A model generated the notes under the pieces. It had not been told where the DNA came from and made no database searches. It saw only the letters and a program-made list of their open reading frames with translations. From the NCBI RefSeq assembly GCF_003086295.3, contig NC_092051.1:77074445-77138444 (forward strand): 64,000 nt of DNA, read 5' to 3'. Source of the stretch: Arachis hypogaea (taxonomy: Eukaryota > Streptophyta > Magnoliopsida > Fabales > Fabaceae). Below, one piece after another: positions 12,757 through 23,770 of the stretch (positions within the stretch are counted from its first letter, which is position 1; each line of letters opens with the position of its first letter). The position numbers and the translations under genes are program-made.

Positions 12757-13011
12757 GAAGTTGTCTTTCCTCTGTCCTAACACTGCCCCAACTACAAAAT
12801 CAGATGCATCACATATCAATTCAAATGGTAAATTCCAATCAGGTGGGGAAATGATAGGAGCAGAGGACAACCTCATTTTCAAATTTTCAAAGGCTAACAT
12901 GCATGTTTCATCAAAGATAAATTGTGTATCAGATACAAGGAGATTGTTTAAGGGCTTGGCTATCTTTGAAAAATCTTTAATAAACCTTCTGTAAAAACCA
13001 GCATGCCCCAA
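12754..13011 (-). pseudogene. RT/RNase H junction fragment (element J)
   Basis: 85 codons. It begins with [20 protein letters not shown], the conserved segment after RT in Ty3/gypsy pol, and reaches LICDASDFVVGAVLGQ, the start of the RNase H domain with its first catalytic Asp. Similarity stops after GQRKDN at the junction near 12757, so the remaining RNase H catalytic residues are lost. Element G has the same region in full at 38700-39250. Confidence 0.85.
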
Positions 13012-13033
13012 AAAGCTCCTAATTGCCCTGACA

Positions 13034-13693
13034 TCACTGGGTGGAGGCAGTTTTTTGAATAAGTTCTACTTTAGCTCTGTCAACCTCAATGCCTTGGTTA
13101 GAAACTTTGTGAACAAGGACTATTCCTCCTGTCACCATAAAGTGACATTTCTCCCAGTTCAAGACCAGATTGGTCTCTTGGCATCTTTTCAATACCAAGG
13201 CGAGGTGATGTAGGCAACTAGGGAAGGAATCTCCGAATACCGAGAAATCATTCAAAAAACTTCAATGAATTTTTCTATCATATCTGAAAAGATAGAAAGC
13301 ATGCAGCGTTGGAAAGTCGCAGGTGCATTACATAGCCCAAATGGCATGCGCCTGTAGGCAAACAATCCATATGGTGAATGAGATTTTCTCTTGATCCCTT
13401 GGATCAACCACTATTTGGTTATATCCTGAATAACCGTCGAGAAAACAATAATATGCGTGCCCTGCAAGTCTTTCCAACATCTGATCCATGAATGGAAGGG
13501 GGAAATGATCTTTTCGTGTAGCCTCATTAAGCTTCCTGTAGTCTATGCACATCCGCCATCCTGTGACTGTCCTTGTAGGAATTAGTTCGTTCTTCTCATT
13601 GGGAACCACGGTAATTCCTCCCTTTTCTGGGACGACATGCACGGGGCTAATCCAGGGGCTGTCTGAGATTGGGTAAATTACCCCCCTTGCCAT
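13034..13693 (-). pseudogene. Reverse transcriptase, broken (element J)
   Basis: Two ORF pieces in different frames (13328-13693 and 13034-13255). The first has the Athila-type RT start (YPISDSPWISPVHVVPEKGG), RMCIDYRKLN, and the motif with the first catalytic Asp (YCFLDGYSGYNQI). After 13328 the frame is lost. The second piece begins NDFSVFGDSF, where active RTs of this group have an FMDD-type motif; the preceding bases read L-N-D, so one metal-binding Asp appears replaced by Asn. Frameshifts plus this change make the enzyme dead. Confidence 0.88.
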
Positions 13694-14160
13694 AACTTCA
13701 TAACTTCCTTCTGCACCACTTCCTTCATGATTGGGTTCAACCTCCTTTGGGATTGAATGGATGGTTTGGCATCATCTTCCAGTAGTATCTTGTGCATGCA
13801 TATGGCCGAACTTATCCCCTTCAGGTCAGCAAGTGTCCAACCAATGGCATCCTTGTGCTGTCGCAGTACTTTGATCAGTTCATCCTCTTGATCTTTGCTG
13901 AGGCATGAGCTTATGATCACTGGGTAATTTTCATTTTCTCCTAAGTATGCATATTTGAGAGTGGGTGGCAGTGCTTTGAGTTCAAGTTTAGGTGCTTCTG
14001 ACTTTTCGTTCTCTTTCTTTGGTGCACCTTGTATGCCAATTTCTGTTGTTGCAACCTCTTCACTTGATGTACACTCTTCCTCTATTATTCTTTCGGGCTC
14101 TTCAGACTCTTCTTCTTCAAAACTCTCCTGCACTTCCTCTTCAAGTGAGTCCAACCTCAT
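13678..14160 (-). pseudogene. N-terminal part of pol, upstream of RT (element J)
   Basis: 160 codons: an acidic spacer (EEEVQESFEEEESEEPERII) and then PPTLKYAYLGENENYPVIIS through HKILLEDDAKPSIQSQRRLNP, the segment that leads into RT in Athila pol. It overlaps the protease ORF by an ATGA at 14157-14160. Comparison with element G shows a continuous E-D-C-M there, so the overlap comes from a one-base deletion, not a coupled start. Confidence 0.82.
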
Positions 14161-15113
14161 ACATCCTCTAGTTGTTCTTGTGGGTAACTCATGGCCTTGA
14201 ACACATTGATTGTCATCTTTTCATTGTGTAATCTCAGGGTGAGATCACCTTTTTGGACATCAATGACAGCTCCAGCAGTAGCCAAGAACGGCCTTCCCAG
14301 GATAATGGAGGTCTTGGCTTCCTCCTGCATGTCCAGCACTACGAAGTCTGCCGGGAATATGAAGTCTCCCACTTTCACCAGCAAATCCTCTACTACGCCA
14401 TGAGGGAACTTGAACGATCTGTCTGCCAACTGTAAGGCCATTTTTGTTGGTTTAGCCTCCTCTATCTTCATCTTCCTTATCATAGCTACTGACATCAAAT
14501 TGATGCTGGCTCTTAAGTCACAAAGAGCTTTCTCCACTGTGATTTCCCCTATAATACAAGGGATCTGAAAACTCCCAGGATCCTTCAATTTCTGGGGCAG
14601 TTTGTGCTGAATGATAGCACTACATTCTTCGGTTAGTATCACCGTCTCGTTGTTCTTCCAGCTTCTCTTCTTAGTCATGAGCTCCTTCAAGAACTTGGCG
14701 TAGAGTGGCATTTGTTCTATTGCTTCAGCAAAGGGTATGTTGATTTGCAGTTTCTTGAAGATTTCCAAAAATCTCGAAAACTGATTGTCATCTCCCTTCT
14801 TCTTTAATTGCTGAGGGTATGGGACTCTTGGGACGTCTGGCTTCAACACTCCTTCCCCTTTTTGTGAACTCAAAGTGGGAACTCGAGCTTCGTTCTGCTC
14901 TTCTTCCTCTTTATTTGTGTCCTCTTCTTGTGGTTTCTGGGGGGTTTCCTTTAGTTTCTTCCCACTCCGAAGGGTGATAGCCTGACACTCCTCCCTTTTG
15001 GTTGAGTTAGTATTACTGCGAAGGTTGTGGCTGGGAATTTGCTTGAATAAGTAGCCAATTTGTGTCACAAGTTTCTTGATGGCAGCATCCTGATTCTGCA
15101 TATTGGACATCAC
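14157..15113 (-). pseudogene. Gag tail and aspartic protease (element J)
   Basis: 318 codons. The first part is a charged gag-protease linker (QEEDTNKEEEEQNEARVPTL). The protease follows: LCDLRASINLM is the active-site loop, where relatives have D-L-G-A-S, so the Gly after D-L is Arg here. Further on come FPADFVVLDMQEE and ILGRPFLATAGAVIDVQKGD, typical of Athila proteases. The frame is continuous with gag upstream (15144-15731) across one stop codon at 15144-15146. The active-site change suggests loss of activity. Confidence 0.85.
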
Positions 15114-15143
15114 TTCTTCTCGGAACGCCTTACTGTCTTGAAT

Positions 15144-16532
15144 CTATTTGCCTATGCCTTCAAGTAGATTCTCAATCCTTGAGAGTCTGTCATCAAATGA
15201 TGGTAGATTAGGATTAGAGGTGGAAGGATGAGGTAAGTTATTTTGGTTTTGATATGAATGTGGAGAGGTGTTATTATGGGAGTGTTGATATGGTCTAGAT
15301 GTGAAATGTTGATGGGCTGCATTGTTGGGATTTGGGCGTCTTTGATCAGGGCCTTGGTCTTGTTGATTTCTCCACCCAAAGTATGGGTGATTTCTCCAGC
15401 TAGGGTTGTAGGTCTTGAAGTATGGATCATGGTTTTGCCTAGGTGAATTCCCAATGTAGTTGACTTGCTCCTGACTTCCCTCTGCTTCTTCATTCACTCC
15501 TTCTTGGGTTGTTGATGAAGTGGTGATTGCTGCTACTTGGTTCCTCTCCATCTTCTTGGTGAGGTAAGCCAACTGCTGGGTAATGAGCTTGTTTTGGGCC
15601 AGCAGAGCATCTACATTGTTTAGCTCTATCACTCCTCTAGTGTTGCCTCTTTCAGAAGCATAGAAATAATCATTCTCTGCTACTGTTTCAATGATATCTA
15701 TGGCTTCCTCAATAGTCTTCTTCTTGTTCAAAGATCCTCCTGATGAATGGTCTACAGCCTTCTTTGATTCATATGACAGGCCTTCATAGAAAATTTGCAG
15801 CTAAACCCATTCGTTGAACATGTCAGGTGGACACCTCCTTGTCAGGTCCTTAAACCTCTCCCATGCTTCATAAAGAGTCTCACCATCTTGTTGCCTGAAA
15901 GTTTGGACCTCAGCTCTCAGCCTATTGATTCATTGAGGAGGGTAAAATCTTGCTAAGAATTTGTTCACCACATCTTCCCAAGTTGTCAAGCTCTCCTTCG
16001 GAAAAGACTCCAGCCATTTGGCTGCCTTATCCTTGAGTGAGAATGGAAATAAGAGCAGTCTATAGGTGTCAGGATGAACACCATTAGACTTCACTGTGTC
16101 ACATATTCTTAGGAAAGTGGTTAGATGTTGATTGGGGTCTTCTTGGACACCTCCTCCGAACGAACAGTTGTTCTAAACAAGGGTGATGAGCTGTGGCTTC
16201 AGTTCAAAATTGTTGGCGTGGATGGTTGGCTTTTGAATGCTACTTCCACAGTTTCCTGGGTTTGGATTGATGTAAGAGCCTAAAACTCTTCTATCCTCCC
16301 CAGCATGATTTGCTCGACCTCCTCCGCCATGGTTGTGAGTCTCTTCTTCATGATGGTTTTCCATGTTTTCATCCATGTTTGGTTCAAAGTATTCCTCCTC
16401 TTCCTCAGCACCAACTACTCTCTTTCCTCTTGCTTCCCTCCTTAATCTAAGGAAGGTCCTCTCAGGTTCAGAATCAAAGGAAGTTAAAGCCCCGCTTCTT
16501 CTCCCTGTCATACAACCCACAAGTACAAGCAA
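15144..16532 (-). pseudogene. Gag polyprotein (element J)
   Basis: Two open stretches, 16173-16532 and 15144-15731, lie in one frame; the 440 bp between them are interrupted only by scattered stop codons and still read as gag capsid when compared with F and H. The N-terminal piece has GSYINPNPGNCGSSIQKP and [10 protein letters not shown], shared with F, G and H. The C-terminal piece has KKTIEEAIDIIETVAENDYFYASE, then [16 protein letters not shown], an aromatic motif found where many other gags carry a CCHC zinc knuckle. Upstream of 16420 the N-terminus is acidic and unlike the other copies. Confidence 0.82.
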
Positions 16533-16775
16533 GGAAAATAGATGCAGAAAGTATTTCTGTCAGAATGACTGTTAGTGTTAGTGATGCAACATATCAAACA
16601 GGTAGTGGGTTAGTGAATTGAATGGTAAATAACAAAGAAAATTGAAAAAGTAGGGGGAAGGGAAGAAATTAACCAGAACTGAAAGTAAATTACTCAAACA
16701 GAAAATTAAATCAAACAAAACAAAAATGCTCAATCTAGTTATCTTCCAATTTAATCATTGTTGATGCACAATCAA

Positions 16776-16793
16776 TCCACGGCAACGGCGCCA
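16776..16793 (-). promoter_or_regulatory. Primer binding site for tRNA-Asp (element J)
   Basis: The + strand TCCACGGCAACGGCGCCA is the reverse complement of the tRNA-Asp-type site with one mismatch. It lies six bases from the LTR edge at 16800 and sets the minus orientation. The stretch 16533-16775 between it and gag is non-coding leader. Confidence 0.9.
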
Positions 16794-16799
16794 TAAACT

Positions 16800-19264
16800 T
16801 GATGCACGGAAAACTTGTCTCATAACAAATTTCCTTCGGCAAGTGTACCAAATTTGTCGTCAAGTAAAAACTCACAATAGAGTGAGGTCGAATCCCACAG
16901 GATTGATTGATCAAGCAACTTTAATTAGAGGAATGTTCTAGTTGAGCGAATCAGAATTTGAGTTGAGAATTGCAGAAAATTAAATGGCGGGAAAGTAAAA
17001 AACAGAAAAGTAAATGCTAGAAATAAAGAGCTGAATGTAGATGACGGAAAGTAAATTACAGAATCTTAAATGGGAATGGGGTAATTGCTCATAAAAGTAA
17101 ATGACAGAAATTAAAGAGAATGGGTAAGATCAGAAATGGAGAGTTCATTGGGCTCAGGAGATTTTGCATTCTCTGGATCAATTTCATTTTCATCTCTTCC
17201 TCAATCAATGCACTCATTGATCTCCTTGGCAATCTTAAGTGATCGAATTACAATTCCTTGTAATTCAATCTCTCAAATCTTGATCAATAGCCAATTCCTT
17301 GGTCAATTGCTCATGAGAAGAGATGAAGTATGGTCACTGATTATACCACATGCATTTCCCAAATCAAGTGTTGAGAGGATTATAGTCACATATCCATCCA
17401 AACCCAATTTGGTCCAGCATGAGAAAGCATTTCTAGCATGATCTCTTCATTCCTCTTTCAAGGTTCAGAAGAGATCCAAGTTTGAATAGCTTCTTTTCCA
17501 GGATAACTACCCAATTGGATGAAGATCGAAAGCTTTCAAGTAAAATCAAGAGAAAAGATAGAAGAAGAATAATGAAAACAAGTATTGATCCATCAAATTA
17601 CAACAGAGCTCCCTAACCCAATGAAAGGGGTTTAGTTGTTCATAGCTCTGGAAAATGAAAACAAAGATGGAGAATACATGATGAAACTAGAAGTGCAGAG
17701 AAAGTAAAATACAGAGTAGTTCTATGCCAAGAGGCTCCCTATAATTTCCAACTCTCATTTTAATTCAAAGCTACTCCTATATATACTACTCTTCTGATCT
17801 TCTAGTTGGCTCTTCAAGTCTTGGGTATGGGCCTTTGGATCTTGAGTTTGAAGCAGTCTTCATTGGGCTTAGTTTTACTTGCAGAGAGAAAGTGTGAAGT
17901 GGGCAGAGACTTTAGCTCAGGACGTTAGTGGTGTTAACGTTTAAGTGGAAATGTGGGTTCGAGAACGTTAGTGACAATCACCTTTTTCACTAACGTTCCT
18001 CACCAAAGTAAGAGCCACGTTAACTCCAACGTTAGTGGCACAAACGTTGCTACTAACGTTGCCTCTTTCTCCTTCGCACACGTTATTGGGACTTACCTTT
18101 CCCAATAACGTTGAGAAGTCTCCCCCTTTCCTACGTTAGAGTCCACGTTAACTTAGTTAACGTGGCTCTTTTAAGGTAGGCTTGCCAACCTTCGAGAACG
18201 TTAGTGACACTTACCTTTGTCACTAACGTTCCAATGTGCCCCTATTTCTCACGTTAGAGTCCACGTTAACTAGGTTAACGTGGCTTCTAACGTGGCCATG
18301 CTAGCCATCTCCAACGTTAGTGACAAAGTTGAGTGTCACTAACATTGGCTCATCATTCCCTTATCCACGTTAGCTTCCACGTTAACTAAGTTAACATGGC
18401 TCATTGTGGCTTGTGTGGGCTCCTTCCAACGTTAGTGACAATGTTAGGTGTCACTAACGTTGGCGATCACCTTCCTTCTTCACGTTAGTTTCCACGTTAA
18501 CTAGGTTAACGTGGGAGTTAACGTGGCTTATTGGGGCTTGTGTGGGTTAATCCCAACGTTAGTGACAATGTTTGGTGTCACTAACGTTGTCGATCACCTA
18601 CTTTCTTAACGTTAGCTTTCACTTTAACTAGGTTAACGTGGGAGTTAACGTGGCTTATTGTGACTTGGCCAACGTTAGTGACAAAGTTGAATGTTACTAA
18701 CATTGGCTTCCCCTTTACTTCTTAACGTTAGAAGCCACGTTAACTAAGTTAACGTGGCAACTAACGTGGCCACTTATGAGCTTGGTCCAAGTTAGTGACA
18801 AAGGTAAGTGTCACTAACGTTGGCTCCATTTCCTTTCCTCCACGTTAGAGTTCACGTTAACTTAGTTAACAAGACTCTTAACGTGGGCAATGATGGCTTC
18901 GAGAGCGTTATTGGTAATTACATTACTCATTAACTTTGCAAGTTACTCCCATTCCATGTTAGGAGTTACGTTGATTAGATTAACGTGGCTGCTAACGTGG
19001 TTCTTCCTTGCTTCCTTTGTCCTGAAATCAAGCAATAGAGTGCATCAAAGTTCTAGTCCAAGTCATGGGAAGTACAACATCCAATTTGTCATTAAATTCA
19101 TGCAAAATCCTCATGAAATCATGTAAAGTGCACAATGTATGCTTGAATCAAGATGTAAGTGAATATCTACCCAAAACTAGCTTATTTTCTAAGGAAATAC
19201 ATGAAACTACCCTAAAAACAGTAAAGAAAAAGTCAGTGAAACTGGCCAAAATGCCCTGGCATCA
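16800..19264 (-). repeat. Athila-type LTR of element J
   Basis: 2465 bp, TGATGCAC at the left and GGCATCA at the right, i.e. starting TGATGCC on the minus strand. The edges are set by the primer site on the left and the 3'-UTR/PPT module on the right. It contains a large palindromic repeat block (17930-18990). No partner LTR is in the window. A 101-codon ORF at 17136-17441 has no recognisable domain and is not called. Confidence 0.85.
17930..18990. repeat. AACGTT / GTTAAC palindromic satellite inside the LTR
   Basis: About eight units of roughly 110-120 bp. Each carries two palindromes: CCACGTTAAC / GTTAACGTGG around a 3-base centre, and CCAACGTTAGTGACA / TGTCACTAACGTTGG around an 8-base centre (clearest at 18425-18465). 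Units vary but the paired arms are largely kept. The block fills over 40% of the LTR. Confidence 0.9.
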
Positions 19265-19674
19265 CAATACCAAACTTAAAGCTTGCTTGTCCCTAAGCAA
19301 GTACTGGAACAAGAGAATGATGAATGAAATGCCAAGAGAAATGAGTCATTCTTATGGAGGTCATGTCCCTGGTTTTATGGTGGTTTCATGCATAGCAACT
19401 TAGATTCATTCCTTTACTGGCTTTCAGACCTTTATCATGTCCTAGAATACTCACTGTGATTGCATCCCATGAGACTTTTATTCATTGATCCTTTTATTGT
19501 TATTTCAGCACCTTGTGACGCGTGGCTCTCCCAGAGTTAGCCACCACGTGTTTCCTTTCTTGCTCTTCAAGAAAAGGTTCCTTAAGAGAAAGTAATAAAT
19601 ACTTGTGTTCTAACACATCTAGCTTCAGTAATTATCCTTTCTTGAGATATTTTTACACCAAACTTTAGGATAAC
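19265..19674 (-). other. 3' UTR end of an Athila-type element, with the pre-LTR hairpin module
   Basis: On the minus strand it reads ...CTTGCTTA-GGGA-CAAGCAAG, then CTTTAAGTTTGGTATTG, directly before the LTR start at 19264. This is the same arrangement seen before the 3' LTR of F and G. The rest is non-coding; the 112-codon ORF at 19065-19403 crosses the LTR edge and is chance. The right end is cut by the LTR at 19675. Confidence 0.75.
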
Positions 19675-21214
19675 TGATGGACGTAATATTCTTATGCCGG
19701 TTAGAAATTAGCAATGAATCCAATCGTGAGTATAGTCTAACCAACACGCAAATATCGCATCAAACAATTCTAAAATCTATGATTGAGAGTATTGATCCCG
19801 GGTCGTTCTCCCTAGGGATTGCCTTAGAATGCACATCATTGATTAGGAACTCGTTGTGGTTTTGAGAGTTGGTGCAAGAATTCAAGTTAACAAAAGTAAA
19901 CAACAATTAATTGAGATAAAAGCCTTGGCTAAGGGTAAGTATTGGAAGTTCTATCATTATAGTTTCCTTCAATTGTGATAAGATTTGATTATTGCTTTAC
20001 TTAGTTAACCCCCTAATAATGGAGAAAAGTCAAGTGAGAGTAACTAACTTGAGTCACAAGTCCTAGTCTCACCCTAGGGAAGTCTAGCTTTAGTGCACTC
20101 CAAGTCAATTAGCAGTTCTCAATTCCTAATCAACAATTGATATCCACTACTCAAGTGTCTCCAACAACTCAACCCCTAAGCCAAGTAAGAGAAATCTACT
20201 CCATAGCTAGGGTTGTCATTATCACAAATAATTGGTAGGCAATCATAGAAGACATGATGTAATTGAGAGAAAAGAATTGAATTAAAGTTATCTAATCCAA
20301 GAAATCATCAATAATCAAGCAATTGAATAAAATTCCTCAATTCGTTAATCAAAATTCAAAGTAACAAAGTCACAAATCTAGATCCAAGAGATAGAATCAA
20401 AAGAACACTAATTGAGAGTAGAAGAAGAGTAGATCTACAACTTGTATCAAAGTAAAAGTGAATTAGCAACGGATCTCACTAAGAAATCAAAGGAGAATTG
20501 CAATAGAGAAAGTGAAATCCTAGAGAGAAGTTAGAGTTTCTCTCTCTAAAAGCCAAATGTAACTAACTACCCAAAATATCTCCCCTTATCACTAATTGTC
20601 CTAACCCTTCTAATCCTTGGTCTTCTTAAGCTTTTCCCTCCAAAATTCTACACCAAAACAGGGCCTGGGACTCCTTGAAATCGCTGGTCACATTTTCCTC
20701 TTAAAAAATCACGTGCGCCCATCGGCGCGTACACGCACAGTACGCGTACGCGCACCTGGGGTTTTTCGCGACCTGCGCGCAGGCGTACAGTGCACGCGCG
20801 CATCAAAGGAACTATGGCCCAGCCATATAAGCGCGCCGGCTTCTCGTCTTGGCTCCATCTAGCCGGCTCTGGGGGTGCACATCCGCGCGTACGCGTACGG
20901 TGCGCATGCGCGCACATGCCCAGGTTTCAACACTTTGATTTATTCCATGCTCCTTCCACTCATGCATGCTTCCTTCACTCCTCTCAGCCATTTTTGCCCT
21001 ATGACTTCTGAAACCACTTAACAAAGGGATCAAGGCATCGAATGGTAATAGAGGAGGATTACAATATATCAATTTTGATGCAAAAGAAGCATGTTTTTAT
21101 CTATGAAGCAAAGTGGGGAAAGGAACACAAAATCATGCAGTTTTATATGAATAAGTGTGGAAGATCATTGATAAAACCCTTAAATTCTATAAACCCTAAA
21201 AACGGGGTTTATCA
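19675..21214 (-). mobile_element. Probable solo LTR of an Athila-like element (K)
   Basis: 1540 bp bounded by TGATGGACG at the left and GGTTTATCA at the right. On the minus strand it starts TGATAAACCCC and shares 'ttaccattcgatgccttgat' and other stretches with the LTRs of element E (compare 24550-24575), so it is a relative in minus orientation. Flanking bases ataac (19670-19674) and ataat (21215-21219) could be a target duplication with one C-to-T change. The two flanks otherwise look unrelated, so a truncated element remains possible. Confidence 0.65.
20705..20930. repeat. GC-rich GCGTACGCG repeats in LTR K
   Basis: A GC-rich island in AT-rich surroundings with repeated, partly palindromic GCGTAC, ACGCGTACGCG and GTACGCGTAC blocks (for example 20738-20755 and 20885-20903). 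The short ORFs called on both strands through it follow from the lack of AT-rich stops; I do not treat them as genes. Confidence 0.8.
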
Positions 21215-22300
21215 ATAATGCTTATCCAAATCCCACGTTCTCCCATGTATCATCATTACTATGATTTTTACTTTATAAAGAAGTTAGAATTCGAAAATCA
21301 CCATGAGAGAAAGTGAAAGAACTTCAATGAAACTTCCATGAACACTTGAGCTTCAACCTCCGTTCTTTCTCAAACTAAAACCCCTATCGAAAATCTAATC
21401 CGACCAAAGTGTTCATCTCTTCTTCCTCTTCATTTCTAGGACAATTTTCAAGGAGTAAATCAAGGTATGATGCCTGCTCCTCCTCCTTGAAGTTTTAGCC
21501 ATGGTGTAGAAATCAAGCTAATGATGTTTTTTTCATGTTTTCTCTTAGGATCTCTTGTTCACTCACCATAAGCTCTAAGAAAATGTGATTTCTAGCTGCT
21601 TTAAGGTGAGAATAACCTTCTTTTCATCATCATGAAGCTTCAGCCTTCATGATTCATATGGTTCTAAAGTTGTCTTTGATGTTAAAATAGGCGAAAAAGT
21701 GCTTTTGGAAGCTTGTTTTTGGTTCAACATTTGGCAGCAGCAACGGAGGTAAGGTTTGGTAAATTAATCAATGATTGGCTGTATTCTTGAAGTGTGAAAT
21801 CAGATCTTGTTGCTTGAGGCTTGATTTTGAGTGTTTGTGTGATGGTTTGATCATGAGATCTTGTTGTTTAATGCTTGAAAATCAAGTTTATGATGGTTTT
21901 GAAGTTTCTATTGTTGCTGCTGGAAAATGTGGCTTTCTAGCCATGAAATTCATGATGCTTATTTGATGTGTAAAAAAGTTCGGGGGTTAAAATACAATTT
22001 TTGAAAGTTGAATAAAATATTATTATTTTAATATTAAAATATTAAAACATTATTTTATTAATAATAATAAAATATTGATAAAAAGGCAGTTTTTCCTAAA
22101 AGGCTCAAGAAGGTAGTGTTGAGTCCAAATTTTCTTAATTCTGTTTATTAAACACCTAAGAAAAGGTATAAGAGAAGGTATTGAGGTATGTCAGGTACTG
22201 AAAAAGGATTTAGAAACTTGTAGACATGTTAGAAAGGAAAGAGTTAAAAGTTATATAGTTGTGTGTTTGACCTCACAGAATAAGTAGAGAGTTGTTATTC

Positions 22301-22575
22301 CTGTAGACCGAAGTTCACCTGCAGTGAATATCAATTTTGTATCTTAGTGTGTTCCTACTGTAGGCCGAAGTTCACCTACAGAGTGTTGTGATTCCTGTAA
22401 GCTAAAGTTCACTTATAGGGGTGCCATTTCTGTAAGCCGATGTTCACTTACAAGGGTGCCATTTCTGTAGGCTGAAGTTCACCTACAAAAAGTTGTTGTG
22501 TTGTGGTTAGACTATTCCTGTAAGCCGAAGTTCACTTACAGAAGTGCTATTTCTGTAGGCCAAAATTTACCTAAA
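22301..22575 (+). repeat. Hairpin array in LTR fragment D
   Basis: Seven units. The best read CTGTAGG / CCTACAG (22358-22381) and CTGTAAG / CTTACAG (about 22510-22535), each around a 10-base loop close to CCGAAGTTCA. The stems differ from the LARD arrays but the 7-10-7 layout is identical; the last unit is decayed. Confidence 0.8.
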
Positions 22576-23387
22576 GAGATAAAGCCATATCTAGGACTAG
22601 TTCCTAGGTAATGTGAGGCTGCAGGGTCTAAACCGACACGTGAGCTCATGGCCTGCATAGGACAGACATGCATCATACTTGGTTGTGCATTTTCTCTCTT
22701 ATGATTGTTGTATGAATGTGTGATTTCTTTGTTTGTATTCTATTCTTTGTGTCTGTGTTTTATTTTCTTGTATTCTTTATTGTGTTCTGCTTTCTGATTT
22801 CTTAGTTTCTTTATTTATCTGTATCTTCTGTTTACTGCTTCTCTGTATTCTGCTGTTTGTCTGCTAAGCGACACAGATTTAATGAACATAAATAATAACC
22901 TCGGCCTTACTAAGAACTCCCCAGTTCTTATCCCTTCTCTCTCCCTTCCCCCTTCAGATGGAAGCATGAGTACCCTTCCGTAGTTCGCTGATGATCGTTC
23001 ACAAAGAGGATTCCGCTCTAGATAGTCTTCTGAGTCAAGAGTGAATCTCGTTTTCTGTTTATATGTATATACTGTGAGACCAGCCAACATTTGCACCCCA
23101 TTCGTATGCAAACTTTAACCTAAATCCTGTGTACGAGACTCCTGTTATGTGGGTACGTGATGAAGTACCAGTGAAACGTCATATGACAACGTATGATCGT
23201 GCAGAGGAGTAATAGATGACGCTCCACCTTTTGATGATGTTCCACCTGACTCGAATTTTGAAGACTTAAAACGTACTTTCCCTCGCTTTAGTAGTTTAGA
23301 GAGACTAGGTGAGTATAGAGTCTAGGCTAGCTTGGGTGCTAGCTTAGGGACTTCTTGAACAGGTCAGGGCTTGGGATGTTGTATGTT

Positions 23388-23390
<3 letters not shown>

Positions 23391-23445
<55 letters not shown>
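23391..23445. repeat. AT dinucleotide microsatellite
   Basis: About 27 AT units inside LTR fragment D. The LARD LTRs have only a few at the matching place (about 890-910), so the tract expanded in this copy. Confidence 0.95.
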
Positions 23446-23449
<4 letters not shown>

Positions 23450-23770
23450 TTATCTAGATATATCTAGGGGCGTTCTAACTAAAAGTATATACTTAAATAA
23501 AGGCTGGATCACTGAATGTTGTTAACTGCTTGTGATGTATTTATGTGTGGTTGTTTATAACTGTTTTATCTGTTATCAGTTGTGAATTGATTATGAATGA
23601 TTCTGTCTATTAACCTAAACGTTTTCAAAAAAAAAGTACCTCACAAAATAACTACGCTTTTAACAACGAATCAGGCTCATACAGTAAATAATAGATAATA
23701 ATTAGGAAGACAAGTTGGTAGTGCTCAGTTTTCGGTATGATCTAGACATACTGAAAATTGGGTCGTTACA

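Larger units (their letters stand above)
12757..19674 (-). mobile_element. Truncated minus-strand Athila-type element (J) with LTR and adjoining 3' UTR
   Basis: Read on the minus strand: a piece of 3' UTR (19674-19265), an LTR (19264-16800), a tRNA-Asp primer site, gag, protease and pol up to the start of RNase H, where it breaks at about 12757. The missing parts are most of RNase H, integrase and the distal LTR. One LTR with a 3'-UTR end on one side and a primer site on the other means either two elements joined through one LTR by recombination, or a tandem copy cut at both ends. The coding part carries many stops and frameshifts and cannot act alone. Confidence 0.8.
21215..23770 (+). mobile_element. 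Tekay/Del-like LTR fragment (D), same family as the LARD but opposite orientation
   Basis: Ends GGTCGTTACA at 23770, the reverse complement of the LARD LTR start. Stretches at 21320-21460, 22610-22690, 22890-23110 and 23150-23700 align by eye with reverse-complemented LARD LTR. The start corresponding to TGTAACAACC is missing, so the left side is truncated or deleted. The minus-strand ORF at 22815-23111 matches the + strand ORF at 1192-1473 only through this homology. Contains a hairpin array and a long AT tract. Confidence 0.75.

Noticed and set aside
14157..14160. ATGA stop-start overlap between protease and pol in J as coupled translation
   Set aside because: Alignment with G shows a continuous frame with one missing base; G also had a single ancestral frame.
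20617..21072. Overlapping ORFs on both strands in the GC-rich part of LTR K
   Set aside because: They follow from lack of AT-rich stops in the repeat; no protein similarity between strands or copies.
22301..22575. Regularly spaced short repeats that could suggest a CRISPR array
   Set aside because: Units are hairpins of variable spacing inside a plant LTR, with no uniform spacers and no cas genes; the same holds for the other hairpin arrays.
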